From NCBI RefSeq assembly GCF_013376005.1, contig NZ_JABMJK010000025.1, forward strand, positions 1 through 60,281: a stretch of DNA of 60,281 bases, given 5' to 3'. The notes under the pieces were generated by a model, which saw only the letters and a list, made by a program, of their open reading frames with translations, had not been told where the DNA came from and searched no databases. The stretch comes from Duganella sp. SG902. GTDB taxonomy: Bacteria; Pseudomonadota; Gammaproteobacteria; Burkholderiales; Burkholderiaceae_D. Made by a program: the position numbers and the translations under genes. Position 1 is the first letter of the stretch. Each line of letters starts with the position of its first letter. Positions 25,926 through 34,225 of this stretch are shown here, piece after piece.

Positions 25926-26032
25926 ATTCGGCTGTAGTAAATGTAGTGGACTCGCATCCGCTGCACAAACAAGTGAGAGCAGGCATCTAAGCGTGACACT
26001 GGGTCACCACCTGTAATCCTGTTTAATAGGAG

Positions 26033-26048
26033 CTGTCCGAGAGGGCAG
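26033..26048 (+). promoter_or_regulatory. Leader hairpin before rpmI, possible L20 operator
   Basis: CTGTCC/GGGCAG stem capped by a GAGA (GNRA) tetraloop, eight bases before the rpmI ATG and covering the purine-rich ribosome-site area. In other bacteria L20 represses its operon by binding a leader that mimics rRNA; assignment here is inference. Confidence 0.45.
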
Positions 26049-26055
26049 AATATCT

Positions 26056-26253
26056 ATGCCAAAAATGAAAACCAAGAGCTCCGCGAAAAAGCGTTTTCGC
26101 GTGCGTCCAGGTGGTACCGTTAAATCGGGTATGGCTTTCAAACGCCACATCCTGACCAAGAAGACGACCAAGAACAAGCGTCAACTGCGCGGCACCCGTA
26201 ACATCGATGCGACCGACGTCCAGCGCGTCTACGCAATGATGCCATCCGCTTAA
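26056..26253 (+). CDS. rpmI: Ribosomal protein L35
   Basis: Predicted 65-residue basic protein of the large subunit (MPKMKTKSSAKKRFRVRPGG start and KRQLRGTRNIDATD core), normal length. It starts at ATG 26056 just behind the leader hairpin. It is followed after 25 bases by rplT with GGAG ribosome site; the pair is always co-regulated in bacteria, with L20 as the feedback repressor where tested. Confidence 0.97.
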   Translation: MPKMKTKSSAKKRFRVRPGGTVKSGMAFKRHILTKKTTKNKRQLRGTRNIDATDVQRVYAMMPSA

Positions 26254-26278
26254 TCTCACACTCATTTAAGGAGCTACT

Positions 26279-26638
26279 ATGCCTCGAGTAAAACGTGGGG
26301 TTACTGCGCGTGCCCGTCATAAAAAAGTACTGAACCTGGCCAAAGGCTATCGCGGCCGTCGCAGCAAGGTATACCGTATTGCCAAGCAAGCAGTGATGCG
26401 CGCTGGCCAGTACGCCTACCGCGACCGTCGTAACAAGAAGCGCGTCTTCCGCCGCCTGTGGATCGCTCGTATTAACGCCGCTTCCCGTGAGCACGGCGTT
26501 ACCTACAGCGCATTCATGAACGGTCTGAAGAAAGCTTCGATCGAACTGGACCGTAAAGTCCTGGCCGATATGGCAGTGATGGACAAGCCAGCGTTCGCTG
26601 CGATTGTCAACGTCGTTAAAGCTAAAATCGCTGCTTAA
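26279..26638 (+). CDS. rplT: Ribosomal protein L20
   Basis: Predicted 119-residue L20 (PRVKRGVTARARHKKVL start; RRLWIARINAASREHG core). It binds 23S rRNA early in 50S assembly and typically represses its own operon through the leader of rpmI. Length and sequence are standard. A terminator follows before pheS. Confidence 0.97.
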   Translation: MPRVKRGVTARARHKKVLNLAKGYRGRRSKVYRIAKQAVMRAGQYAYRDRRNKKRVFRRLWIARINAASREHGVTYSAFMNGLKKASIELDRKVLADMAVMDKPAFAAIVNVVKAKIAA

Positions 26639-26664
26639 TTTTTAAGCGCGGATTTACGCCAAAG

Positions 26665-26698
26665 AACGGGGCAAGGGTCAAACCTGTGCCCCGTTTTT
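26665..26698 (+). terminator. Terminator between rplT and pheS
   Basis: AACGGGGCA (26665-26673) pairs with TGCCCCGTT (26687-26695), followed by T. It should reduce read-through into pheS. I looked for a Phe-rich leader peptide, as in enterobacterial pheM, and found none. Confidence 0.82.
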
Positions 26699-26720
26699 GA
26701 TTCAAGGATAAGAAAAACGC

Positions 26721-27740
26721 ATGGACTCCCTGGAACAACTCGTCGCCTCAGCAGTGCAGGATTTCGACGCGGCCAAAGACGACGCCGCCGCACTGGAAAA
26801 CGCCAAAGCCAAATACCTGGGCAAGACCGGCCAGATTACCGAATTGATGAAGGGCCTGGGCAAGCTCGACCCGGACGCCAAGAAGGCGCAGGGTGCGCTG
26901 ATCAACGCCGCCAAGCAGCAGATCGAAGCCGCGCTGACCGCGCGCCGTGATGCGCTGGCCGAAGCCCAGCTGCAAGCCCGTTTGAACGCCGAGGCGATTG
27001 ACGTCTCGCTGCCTGGCCGCGGTCGCGCCGGCGGCGGTATCCACCCGGTGATGCGTACCTGGGAGCGGGTGGAAGCGATCTTCCGCTCGATCGGTTTCGA
27101 CGTGGCCGACGGCCCGGAAATCGAGACCGACTGGACCAACTTTACCGCGCTGAACAGCCCGGAAAACCATCCTGCGCGTTCCATGCAGGACACCTTCTAC
27201 ATCGAGGGCAACGACAGCCAGGGCAAGCCACTGCTGCTGCGTACCCACACCTCGCCGATGCAGGTGCGCTATGCGCGCAACAACAAGCCGCCGATCAAGG
27301 TGATCGCGCCGGGCCGTACCTACCGCGTCGACAGCGACGCCACCCATTCGCCTATGTTTCACCAGGTGGAAGGCCTGTGGATCGCCGAGAACATCAGCTT
27401 TGCTGACCTCAAGGGCGTGTACCTGAACTTCGTCAAGGCCTTCTTCGAGACCGACGATCTGCAGGTGCGCTTCCGTCCATCGTACTTCCCGTTCACCGAG
27501 CCGTCGGCCGAGATCGACATCGCGTTCGGCTCGGGTCCGCTCAAGGGCCGCTGGCTGGAAGTGTCCGGCTCGGGCCAGGTGCACCCGACGGTGGTGCGCA
27601 ATTTTGGCCTGGACCCTGAGAAGTACATTGGTTTCGCGTTCGGCTCCGGCCTGGAGCGCCTGACCATGCTGCGCTACGGGATCAACGACCTGCGCCTGTT
27701 CTACGAAGGCGATCTGCGTTTCCTGAAGCAGTTCAACTAA
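26721..27740 (+). CDS. pheS: Phenylalanyl-tRNA synthetase alpha subunit
   Basis: Predicted 339-residue catalytic subunit. Coiled-coil N-terminus (1-90), then class II motifs: HPVMRTWERVEAIFRSIGF, the YRVDSDATHSPMFHQVEG motif 2 and GFAFGSGLERLTMLRYGI motif 3. It forms the alpha2-beta2 enzyme with PheT. The intergenic space to pheT contains a REP-like element instead of the usual tight junction. Ribosome site AAGGA precedes ATG 26721. Confidence 0.97.
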   Translation: MDSLEQLVASAVQDFDAAKDDAAALENAKAKYLGKTGQITELMKGLGKLDPDAKKAQGALINAAKQQIEAALTARRDALAEAQLQARLNAEAIDVSLPGRGRAGGGIHPVMRTWERVEAIFRSIGFDVADGPEIETDWTNFTALNSPENHPARSMQDTFYIEGNDSQGKPLLLRTHTSPMQVRYARNNKPPIKVIAPGRTYRVDSDATHSPMFHQVEGLWIAENISFADLKGVYLNFVKAFFETDDLQVRFRPSYFPFTEPSAEIDIAFGSGPLKGRWLEVSGSGQVHPTVVRNFGLDPEKYIGFAFGSGLERLTMLRYGINDLRLFYEGDLRFLKQFN

Positions 27741-27749
27741 CGGACACCA

Positions 27750-27823
27750 CCGTCGTCCCGGCGAACGCCGGGACCCATGCTGAGCATGCGTTCCATGGGT
27801 ACCGGCGTGCGCCGGTACGACGC
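27750..27823. repeat. REP-like inverted pair (element 3) between pheS and pheT
   Basis: Diverged member: GTCGTCCCGGCGAACGCCGGGAC and, inverted, GTACCGGCGTGCGCCGGTAC arms with CCATGC flanks. It separates two genes that must be made in equal amounts, and its reading frame produces a false N-terminal extension of PheT. Confidence 0.72.
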
Positions 27824-27848
27824 GCAAACGATAACTAAAGGTTTGATT

Positions 27849-30275
27849 ATGCAATTCTCTGAAAATTGGCTGCGTACCATGGTCGATCCGAAGATGACTT
27901 CGGATGAACTGGCCCATCTGCTGACGATGTCCGGCCTGGAAGTGGAAGAAGTGGAACCTGTCGCGCCGCCGTTCTCCAACGTGGTGGTCGGCCACGTGCG
28001 CGAAATGATGAAGCACCCGAACGCCGATCGCCTGAACGTCTGCCAGGTGGACGTCGGCACCGGCACCTTGCTCAACATCGTCTGCGGCGCGCCCAACGTG
28101 CGCCCGGGCCTGAAAGTGGTGTGCGCCATGGCCGGCGCCGTGCTGCCGCCGGGCGCCGATGGCAAGCCGTTTGAAATCAAGGTCGGCCAGCTGCGCGGCG
28201 TCGAGTCGCAAGGCATGCTGTGCTCGGCCAAGGAACTGAAACTGTCGGAAGAGGGCAGCGGCCTGCTGGAACTGCCGGACGACGCCCCGGTCGGCAAGAA
28301 CTTCCGCGACTACTACGCGCTGAACGACCTCAAGTTCACCATCAAGCTGACCCCGAACAAAGCGGACTGCCTGTCGGTGCTGGGTGTGGCACGCGAAGTG
28401 TCGGCTCTGACCGGCGTGCCGCTGAACGCGCCGACCTTCCGTCCGGTGGCCGTCAATCTTGACGAAAAACTGCCGGTGAAAATTTCGGCGCCGGACCTGT
28501 GCGGCCGTTTCTCGGGCCGCGTGATCCGCAACCTGAACGCCAAGGCCGCCACGCCCGACTGGATGAAGCAGCGCCTGGAGCGCAGCGGCCAGCGCTCGGT
28601 GTCGGCGCTGGTGGACATCTCCAACTACGTGATGCTGGAACTGGGCCGTCCGACCCACGTGTTCGACCTGGCCAAGATCCACGGCGGCCTGGACGTGCGC
28701 TGGGGCCGCAAGGGCGAATCGCTCAAGCTGCTGAACGGTAACACTATCGAGATCGACGAGTGGGTCGGCGTGATCGCCGACGACAAGGAAATCGAGTCGC
28801 TGGCCGGCATCATGGGCGGCGACGCCACCGCCGTGTCGCTGGAAACCGAATCGATCTACCTGGAAGCCGCATTCTGGTGGCCGAACGCCATCCAGGGCCG
28901 CGCCCGCAAGTACAACTTCTCGACCGACGCGGCGCACCGTTTCGAGCGTGGCGTCGACTACGCCACCACCGTCGAACACATTGAGCGCATCACCTCGCTG
29001 CTGGTGGAAATCTGCGGCACGCCGAACACGCAAGTGGGCCCGGTGGACGACCAGATCGTCAACGTACCGCAGCGCGAGCCGGTCAAGATGCGCACCGCGC
29101 GCGCGCAGAAAGTCATTGGCGTGGCGCTGGACGACAAGGTGATTGGCGACATCTTCACCCGCCTGGCGCTGCCGTTCACGCTGGAGGATGGCGTGTTCTC
29201 GGTGACCGCGCCGTCGTACCGCTTCGACATCGAGATCGAGGAAGACCTGATCGAGGAAGTGGCTCGCGTGTACGGCTTCGAGAACATCCCGACTGTGGCG
29301 CCGGTGGCGGCCAACACCATGATCATCGCGCCGGAGAACACCCGTTCGCTGTTCGCGGTGCGCCACCAGCTGGCCGATCTGGGCTACCAGGAAGTGGTCA
29401 ACATGAGCTTTGTGGAAGCCGCCTGGGAGCAGGACTTCGCCGGCAACAGCAACCCGATCAAGCTGCAAAACCCGATCGCCAGCCAGCTGAGCGTGATGCG
29501 TTCGACCCTGGTCGGCAGTCTGGTGGCCAACGTCCGTTACAACCTGAACCGCAAGACCAACCGCGTGCGCGCGTTTGAAATCGGCGCCATCTACCAGCGC
29601 GACGACAGCGTGGCCGACGGCCCGCTGACCGTGGCCGGTTACCACCAGCCTAAGCGCGTGGCCGGCATCGCCTACGGCAGCGTGGCGGACGAGCAGTGGG
29701 GCCAGGCCACCCGCGCGGTCGATTTCTTCGACGTCAAGGCTGACCTCGAGCATCTGTTCGCGCCGCTGCAGCTGCGCTTCGTCAAGGCCGAGCATCCGGC
29801 GCTGCACCCAGGCCGTTCGGCCCATGTGCTGCTGGACGGCAAGGTGATTGGCTTCATTGGCGAGTTGCATCCGCGCTGGCTGCAGAAATACGAGCTGCCC
29901 AACGCGCCGGTGGTGTTTGAAGTCGAGGCGATTGCCTTGCAGCAACGACCTGTGCCAGAATATGAAGAAATCTCCAAGTTCCCGGGCGCAACCCGCGACT
30001 TGGCTGTGGTAGTCAAGCAAGATGTTCCGGCACAGCATTTGCTGGACGCATTTAATGCTGCTGTGCAAGCGGTTCCACAAGGCAAGATTGTGCAAGCCAT
30101 TGTTTTGTTTGATGAATATCGTGGCAAAGGTTTGGAGGCAGACGAAAAATCGCTTGCTTTCCGCTTTAGCTTGCAAGATACTCAAAACACGCTGCAAGAC
30201 GACGTGGTGGAGGCTGTGATGGCCGCCGCCGGCGACGCCGCCAGGCAAAACCATGGCGCGCGCTTGCGCTCGTAA
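27849..30275 (+). CDS. pheT: Phenylalanyl-tRNA synthetase beta subunit
   Basis: Predicted 808-residue subunit. I place the start at ATG 27849 (MQFSENWLRTMVDP), with AAAGG upstream; the frame is open back to 27777 only because of the REP element. Domains in order: N-terminal B1, tRNA-binding OB fold (VVVGHVREMMKHPNADRLNVC), B3/B4 editing region, B5, the catalytic-like core and the C-terminal anticodon-binding FDX-ACB domain. It forms the functional enzyme with PheS. Confidence 0.96.
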   Translation: MQFSENWLRTMVDPKMTSDELAHLLTMSGLEVEEVEPVAPPFSNVVVGHVREMMKHPNADRLNVCQVDVGTGTLLNIVCGAPNVRPGLKVVCAMAGAVLPPGADGKPFEIKVGQLRGVESQGMLCSAKELKLSEEGSGLLELPDDAPVGKNFRDYYALNDLKFTIKLTPNKADCLSVLGVAREVSALTGVPLNAPTFRPVAVNLDEKLPVKISAPDLCGRFSGRVIRNLNAKAATPDWMKQRLERSGQRSVSALVDISNYVMLELGRPTHVFDLAKIHGGLDVRWGRKGESLKLLNGNTIEIDEWVGVIADDKEIESLAGIMGGDATAVSLETESIYLEAAFWWPNAIQGRARKYNFSTDAAHRFERGVDYATTVEHIERITSLLVEICGTPNTQVGPVDDQIVNVPQREPVKMRTARAQKVIGVALDDKVIGDIFTRLALPFTLEDGVFSVTAPSYRFDIEIEEDLIEEVARVYGFENIPTVAPVAANTMIIAPENTRSLFAVRHQLADLGYQEVVNMSFVEAAWEQDFAGNSNPIKLQNPIASQLSVMRSTLVGSLVANVRYNLNRKTNRVRAFEIGAIYQRDDSVADGPLTVAGYHQPKRVAGIAYGSVADEQWGQATRAVDFFDVKADLEHLFAPLQLRFVKAEHPALHPGRSAHVLLDGKVIGFIGELHPRWLQKYELPNAPVVFEVEAIALQQRPVPEYEEISKFPGATRDLAVVVKQDVPAQHLLDAFNAAVQAVPQGKIVQAIVLFDEYRGKGLEADEKSLAFRFSLQDTQNTLQDDVVEAVMAAAGDAARQNHGARLRS

Positions 30276-30300
30276 GCGTTGCATTTTTGACTAATCGGGA

Positions 30301-30330
30301 GTCCGGCCTGTGCCGGACTTGTTCATTTTT
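30301..30330 (+). terminator. Terminator-like hairpin between pheT and ihfA
   Basis: GTCCGGC/GCCGGAC stem with a CTGT loop (30301-30318), followed by TTGTTCATTTTTG. It may partly terminate after pheT. The GTG that opens the longest ihfA frame lies inside it. Confidence 0.55.
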
Positions 30331-30765
30331 GATATAAGGCAGGGCTGGAAAATTAATAACAACGACGTTGATTCCGCCGTACTCCAATCCGCATTGGCTG
30401 CCGATCTGCACCGGGCCATGCAGGTTGCCAAGGTGCGCCAGGATGCGGAAAAAGATTTGCCCACGCTGACCAAGGCGGAACTGGCCGAACTGTTGTTCGA
30501 GCAGGTCGGTCTGAACAAGCGCGAGGCCAAGGACATGGTGGAGACCTTCTTTGACGAGATCCGCAACGCGCTGGAGCGTGGCGAAGCCGTCAAATTGTCC
30601 GGTTTCGGCAACTTCCAGCTGCGCGACAAGCCGCAGCGGCCAGGCCGCAACCCGAAAACCGGCGAGGAAATCCCGATCACGGCGCGCCGCGTCGTGACCT
30701 TCCACGCCAGCCAGAAACTCAAGGGCATGGTGGAAGAGAGCAATCCGATGGCGCGCGCCGCCTGA
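30310..30765 (+). CDS. ihfA: Integration host factor alpha subunit
   Basis: The IHF-alpha body is clear from residue 52 of this frame: LTKAELAELLFEQVGLNKREAKDMVE, LSGFGNFQLRDKPQRPGRNPKTGEEIPITARRVVTF. It is a DNA-bending protein working as a heterodimer with IHF-beta. The start is uncertain. The longest frame begins at GTG 30310 inside a hairpin; ATG 30418 has no good ribosome site; the acidic extension beginning NNNDVDSAVLQ is preceded by ATT. Betaproteobacterial IHF-alpha proteins often carry an N-terminal extension, so a start between these points is likely. Its place after pheT is standard. Confidence 0.88.
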   Translation: MPDLFIFDIRQGWKINNNDVDSAVLQSALAADLHRAMQVAKVRQDAEKDLPTLTKAELAELLFEQVGLNKREAKDMVETFFDEIRNALERGEAVKLSGFGNFQLRDKPQRPGRNPKTGEEIPITARRVVTFHASQKLKGMVEESNPMARAA

Positions 30766-30782
30766 ACCGGAGCTGAGCCGCG

Positions 30783-31190
30783 ATGAACGATCGTCTCGCC
30801 AAGTCCGAATTGGTCGTCCTGCCGCCGATTCCGGCCAAGCGCTACTTCACGATCGGCGAAGTGAGCGAGCTGTGCGGCGTGAAGCCGCACGTGCTGCGTT
30901 ACTGGGAACAGGAGTTCACCCAGCTCAAGCCGGTCAAGCGCCGCGGCAACCGCCGCTACTATCAGCACCACGAGGTGCTGCTGATCCGCCGCATCCGCGA
31001 GCTGCTGTACGAACAGGGCTTCACCATCAGCGGCGCCCGCAACAAGCTGGACAGCCGGGGCCACGCCGGCGCCGGGCAGGAAACGGGCGCGGCCGACCAC
31101 GGCGCGCCGGCGGCCGAGCTGCCGCCGCTGGATCGCGAAATGATCCGCGCAGAATTGCTGGCCATCCTCGACCTGCTTAAACAAGGCTGA
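30783..31190 (+). CDS. MerR family transcriptional regulator
   Basis: Predicted 135-residue protein: MerR-type winged helix at residues 18-85 (RYFTIGEVSELCGVKPHVLRYWEQEF, RRGNRRYYQHHEVLLIRRIRELLYEQGFT), then a short Pro/Gly-rich linker and an amphipathic helix. It lacks the cysteines of metal-sensing MerR proteins. A gene of this kind follows ihfA in many proteobacteria; its target is not established. Gap of 17 bases from ihfA, likely last cistron of the operon. Confidence 0.87.
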   Translation: MNDRLAKSELVVLPPIPAKRYFTIGEVSELCGVKPHVLRYWEQEFTQLKPVKRRGNRRYYQHHEVLLIRRIRELLYEQGFTISGARNKLDSRGHAGAGQETGAADHGAPAAELPPLDREMIRAELLAILDLLKQG

Positions 31191-31328
31191 AAAGGGTCGC
31201 GCACCGCAGGCGCAAAGCGCGGCTGGCGAGATGATTGCTGCTATACTTTCAATATTATTCGATTATCAGCGCAAGCTGATGCACGGTGGCGGATAGCCCG
31301 GCACGACCGGGCACGACGAGAGGAAACA

Positions 31329-31961
31329 ATGATACGCGTTGCCATTTGTGACGACCATCAAATTGTAAGAGCAGGCTTTAAACAGATTTTTTCGTCCTCG
31401 GATGACTTCGAGGTGGTGGCGGAAGCCGGTACCGGCCGCGAGGCGCTGGATATCGCCCGCCGCGAAATTTGCGACGTGCTGTTGCTCGATATCGCCATGC
31501 CCGATCAGAGCGGCATCGACACCTTGCGCACCATACGCCAGGGGCAGCCGGACTTGCCGGTCCTGATCCTGTCCGGTTATCCGGCGCAGCAGTACGCGCT
31601 CAACCTGTTCAAAATGGGTGCCAACGGCTACCTGAACAAGGAGTGCGAGGCCGACGAGCTGATCACCGCGGTGCGCACGGTGTACCAGGGGCGCCGCTAC
31701 GTGAGTTCGCAGGTGGGCGAGCTGCTGGCGCAAAGCTTCGACCGCGACCCGAACACCGCGCCGCACACGGAACTGTCGGACCGCGAGTTCCAGGTGTTCC
31801 TGCGCCTGGCGCGCGGCGCCACCGTGTCGGACATCGGCGTGGCGTTGTCGCTGAGCATCAAAACCGTGAGCACCTACCGCACCCGCATCATGGAAAAGAT
31901 GGGTATGCAGTCCAACTCCGACCTGACATACTATGCGATGAAGAACAACCTTCTCGACTAA
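31329..31961 (+). CDS. NarL/FixJ-type response regulator
   Basis: Predicted 210-residue regulator. Receiver domain 1-120 with acidic D8-D9, phosphorylation site D54 (LLLDIAMPD) and K in YLNKE; LuxR-type helix-turn-helix at about 145-205 (LSDREFQVFLRLARGATVSDIGVALSLSIKTVSTYRTRIMEKMG). Its partner is the histidine kinase 81 bases downstream. The leader holds two small hairpins (ATCAGC-GCAA-GCTGAT at 31265-31280; GCCCGG/CCGGGC at 31296-31312) and the ribosome site GAGAGGAAA. Confidence 0.93.
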   Translation: MIRVAICDDHQIVRAGFKQIFSSSDDFEVVAEAGTGREALDIARREICDVLLLDIAMPDQSGIDTLRTIRQGQPDLPVLILSGYPAQQYALNLFKMGANGYLNKECEADELITAVRTVYQGRRYVSSQVGELLAQSFDRDPNTAPHTELSDREFQVFLRLARGATVSDIGVALSLSIKTVSTYRTRIMEKMGMQSNSDLTYYAMKNNLLD

Positions 31962-31976
31962 GCGCACGCTTGCCGG

Positions 31977-31990
31977 TGTGCGCTAGCGCA
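31977..31990. promoter_or_regulatory. 14-bp palindrome between regulator and kinase
   Basis: GTGCGCTAGCGCAC is perfectly self-complementary and can also pair with GCGCAC at 31963. A T run follows, then a -10-like TATAAT (32009-32014). It may be a weak terminator or an operator for separate expression of the kinase. Confidence 0.4.
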
Positions 31991-32042
31991 CTGATTTTTC
32001 TTCCAGTCTATAATTTGCCTGCCTACACTGTGAAGGAAATGG

Positions 32043-33584
32043 ATGTATTTCACCGTCGAAACAGCGCCACACCACCGCTTGCCGCTGTACAAGACCCTCT
32101 TGTGCGTGACTTGCGCGCTGCTGCTGATCGTCAACGGTTTCAGCCTGTTTAATAATTTGCAAGCGCTGCGCGGCGCGCAGGTCCTGCTCAGCCAGACCGC
32201 GCGCGTGGCCGACCGCCTGCAATACCTGAACGTGCTGGTGCTGGATGCCGAGAGCAGCATGCGCAGCTATTTCCTGTCCGGCCGCGAGGCTTACCTCGGC
32301 CCGACCCGCACCGCGCTGGCCGACAGCGAAACCGAATTCAGGGAGCTGGAAAAGCTGCTGGCCGACAGTCCGACGCAGCTGAAGAACCTGGCGCAGCTGC
32401 ACACGCTGGTGCGCCGCCGCCTGAGCATCATGAGCCAGGCGCTGGACGTGTACCGTGACGGCGGCTTGCAGGAAATCGTCAAGATCGCCAAGCTCAGCGA
32501 CGACCGCGCCAGCATGGACGAGATCCGCCTGCTGGTGGTCATCATGGAGCAGGAGCAGAATGAAACGCTGAACGCGCGCAGCGCCATGTTCTACCAGGAA
32601 TACCAGAAGGCGGTCATGCTGGGGGTGGGCATCAACGTGGTGGCCATCCTGGTGCTGATCATGTTCTACCAGATGGTGCGGCGCAGTTTCGCGCACCGCG
32701 CGGCGGTCGAGCACGCGCTGCAGTCGGCCAACGAGAACCTGGAATCGACCGTGCAACAGCGTACCGAACAGCTTTCCGTGCTGTCGCGCCACCTGATCAG
32801 CATCAGCGAGGAGGAGAAGGTGCGCTTGTCGCGCGAGCTGCATGACGAGCTGGGCGCCAACCTGACCTCGATCAGCATGGATATCGCGGCCGTCACCCAG
32901 CAACTGCGCAAGACCCATCCGGAACTGGCCGAGCAGCTCAAGCGCGCGCGCGGCACGCTGGTGGAAACGGTGGAGATGAAACGCCGCATCGTCGAGAATT
33001 TGCGCCCGAGCTTGCTGGACAACCTGGGCCTGTGTGCGGCCATCGAGAGTTATTGCCAGGAATTCAGCCGCTTGTCGCAGGTGCGCTGCGACTGCGACGT
33101 GGCGGCCGAGATCGAGGCGCTGACGCCGCGCTCGGGCGATCTGTCGATCGCCTTGTTCCGTATCGTGCAGGAATCGCTGACCAATATCCGCAAGTACGCC
33201 AAGGCCAGCCGGGTGACCGTGACCCTCAACCGCAACGGCGAGGGCTTGATGCTGCGGATTATCGACGACGGCATCGGCATCGCCTCCGACACCATCATCA
33301 AGCCGATGTCGCACGGCCTGCTGGGCATGCGCGAACGGGCCTTGCTGCTGGGCGGCACGCTGAACATCCGGCGCGGCCGCAATGACACCGGCACTTGCAT
33401 CGAGGTGGCGATCCCGCTGCGGGAGCGCCCACCCGAGGCCGACAAGCGCATCGCGCTGCCGCCGGCCATCAGCGAAGTGATCAGCAGCGCGCTACATCAA
33501 CGCGCAGACGATCAAACTCCGTCTTCGCCACCTTATAGCACTCGCCCGCATACGCCTCCAAGCCTGAGCGATCAAGCACAGTGA
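32043..33584 (+). CDS. NarX-like sensor histidine kinase with CHASE3-type domain
   Basis: Predicted 513-residue membrane kinase. TM1 about 17-37, a helical periplasmic domain of about 150 residues (SSMRSYFLSGREAYL is CHASE3-like), TM2 about 190-210, a coiled linker, HisKA_3 dimerisation domain with phospho-acceptor H267 (SRELHDELGANLTSI) and a HATPase domain (IVQESLTNIRKYA, DDGIG, HGLLGMRERALLLGG). The last 50 residues are Pro/Ser-rich and unusual. The 3' end overlaps the convergent Crp/Fnr gene by 104 bases. It pairs with the regulator upstream; the signal is unknown. Confidence 0.92.
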   Translation: MYFTVETAPHHRLPLYKTLLCVTCALLLIVNGFSLFNNLQALRGAQVLLSQTARVADRLQYLNVLVLDAESSMRSYFLSGREAYLGPTRTALADSETEFRELEKLLADSPTQLKNLAQLHTLVRRRLSIMSQALDVYRDGGLQEIVKIAKLSDDRASMDEIRLLVVIMEQEQNETLNARSAMFYQEYQKAVMLGVGINVVAILVLIMFYQMVRRSFAHRAAVEHALQSANENLESTVQQRTEQLSVLSRHLISISEEEKVRLSRELHDELGANLTSISMDIAAVTQQLRKTHPELAEQLKRARGTLVETVEMKRRIVENLRPSLLDNLGLCAAIESYCQEFSRLSQVRCDCDVAAEIEALTPRSGDLSIALFRIVQESLTNIRKYAKASRVTVTLNRNGEGLMLRIIDDGIGIASDTIIKPMSHGLLGMRERALLLGGTLNIRRGRNDTGTCIEVAIPLRERPPEADKRIALPPAISEVISSALHQRADDQTPSSPPYSTRPHTPPSLSDQAQ

Positions 33585-34221
33585 TGTTGCCGCGGCGGTA
33601 GGTGATCAGGCCGTCGTCCTGCAGCTTGCCGGCGGCGGCGGTGATGCTTTCACGGCGCACGCCGAGCATGATGGAAATCATTTCCTGGGTGACCTTCAGC
33701 GCGTTCGACGGCGAGCGGTCGAGGCGGTCCAGCAGCCAGCGGCACAGTTTTTGTTCGATCGAGCTGTGGCGGCCGCCCACGGCGTTCTGCGCCATTTGCG
33801 CGAACAGCGCGGTGTTGTAGCGCATCAGCAGGGCCGGCAGCGAGCCGCCCTTGGCGAAGGCGTCGCGCAGATGCTGGGCCTTCAGGCGGTAGCCGTAGCC
33901 GGCCGCCTGCACCACGGCGCTGCACATGGCGCGTTCGCCTTCGAACAGCGAGACGCCCACCACACCCTCATGGCCGACCACCGCGATCTCGGTGGTGGCG
34001 CCGTCTTCCATCACATACAGCAGCGAGACGATGGCGGTGGTGGGGAAGTGCACGTATTCCATCTGCGTGCCGAATTCAAACAGTTCTTTGCCAAATGGCA
34101 GTTGTACCAGTTCCAGATGTTCAAACAGGGATTCCAGTACTTCGCGCGGCAGGGCGGCAAGTAATTCGTTCTGCTGGGCGCCGCTTAGGGAGGCGGCGCG
34201 GGGCGCGAGTTTGGTCGTCAT
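33481..34221 (-). CDS. Crp/Fnr family transcriptional regulator
   Basis: Predicted 246 residues from ATG 34221 (MTTKLAPRAA), which has GAGGA five bases upstream; the frame also allows ATG 34233. N-terminal cyclic-nucleotide-binding-like beta-roll (FPTTAIVSLLYVMEDGATTEIAVVGHEGVVG), dimer helix, C-terminal winged helix (TQEMISIMLGVRRESITAAAGKLQDDGLITYRRGNITVLD). It has no N-terminal cysteine cluster, so it is not a [4Fe-4S] FNR-type oxygen sensor. The ribosome site lies inside a large inverted repeat that may be both operator and RNA hairpin. Confidence 0.9.
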   Translation of the reverse strand: MTTKLAPRAASLSGAQQNELLAALPREVLESLFEHLELVQLPFGKELFEFGTQMEYVHFPTTAIVSLLYVMEDGATTEIAVVGHEGVVGVSLFEGERAMCSAVVQAAGYGYRLKAQHLRDAFAKGGSLPALLMRYNTALFAQMAQNAVGGRHSSIEQKLCRWLLDRLDRSPSNALKVTQEMISIMLGVRRESITAAAGKLQDDGLITYRRGNITVLDRSGLEAYAGECYKVAKTEFDRLRVDVARC

Positions 34222-34225
34222 GGTG

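Noticed and set aside
26639..26720. PheM-like leader peptide before pheS
   Set aside because: No start codon followed by Phe codons is present; only a simple terminator is seen.
27777..27848. 24-residue N-terminal extension of PheT
   Set aside because: It is encoded by the REP element and lacks a ribosome site; the family starts at MQFSENW.
26748..30284. Minus-strand frame of 1178 codons across pheS and pheT
   Set aside because: Antisense of two conserved genes, crosses a REP element and shows shadow composition.
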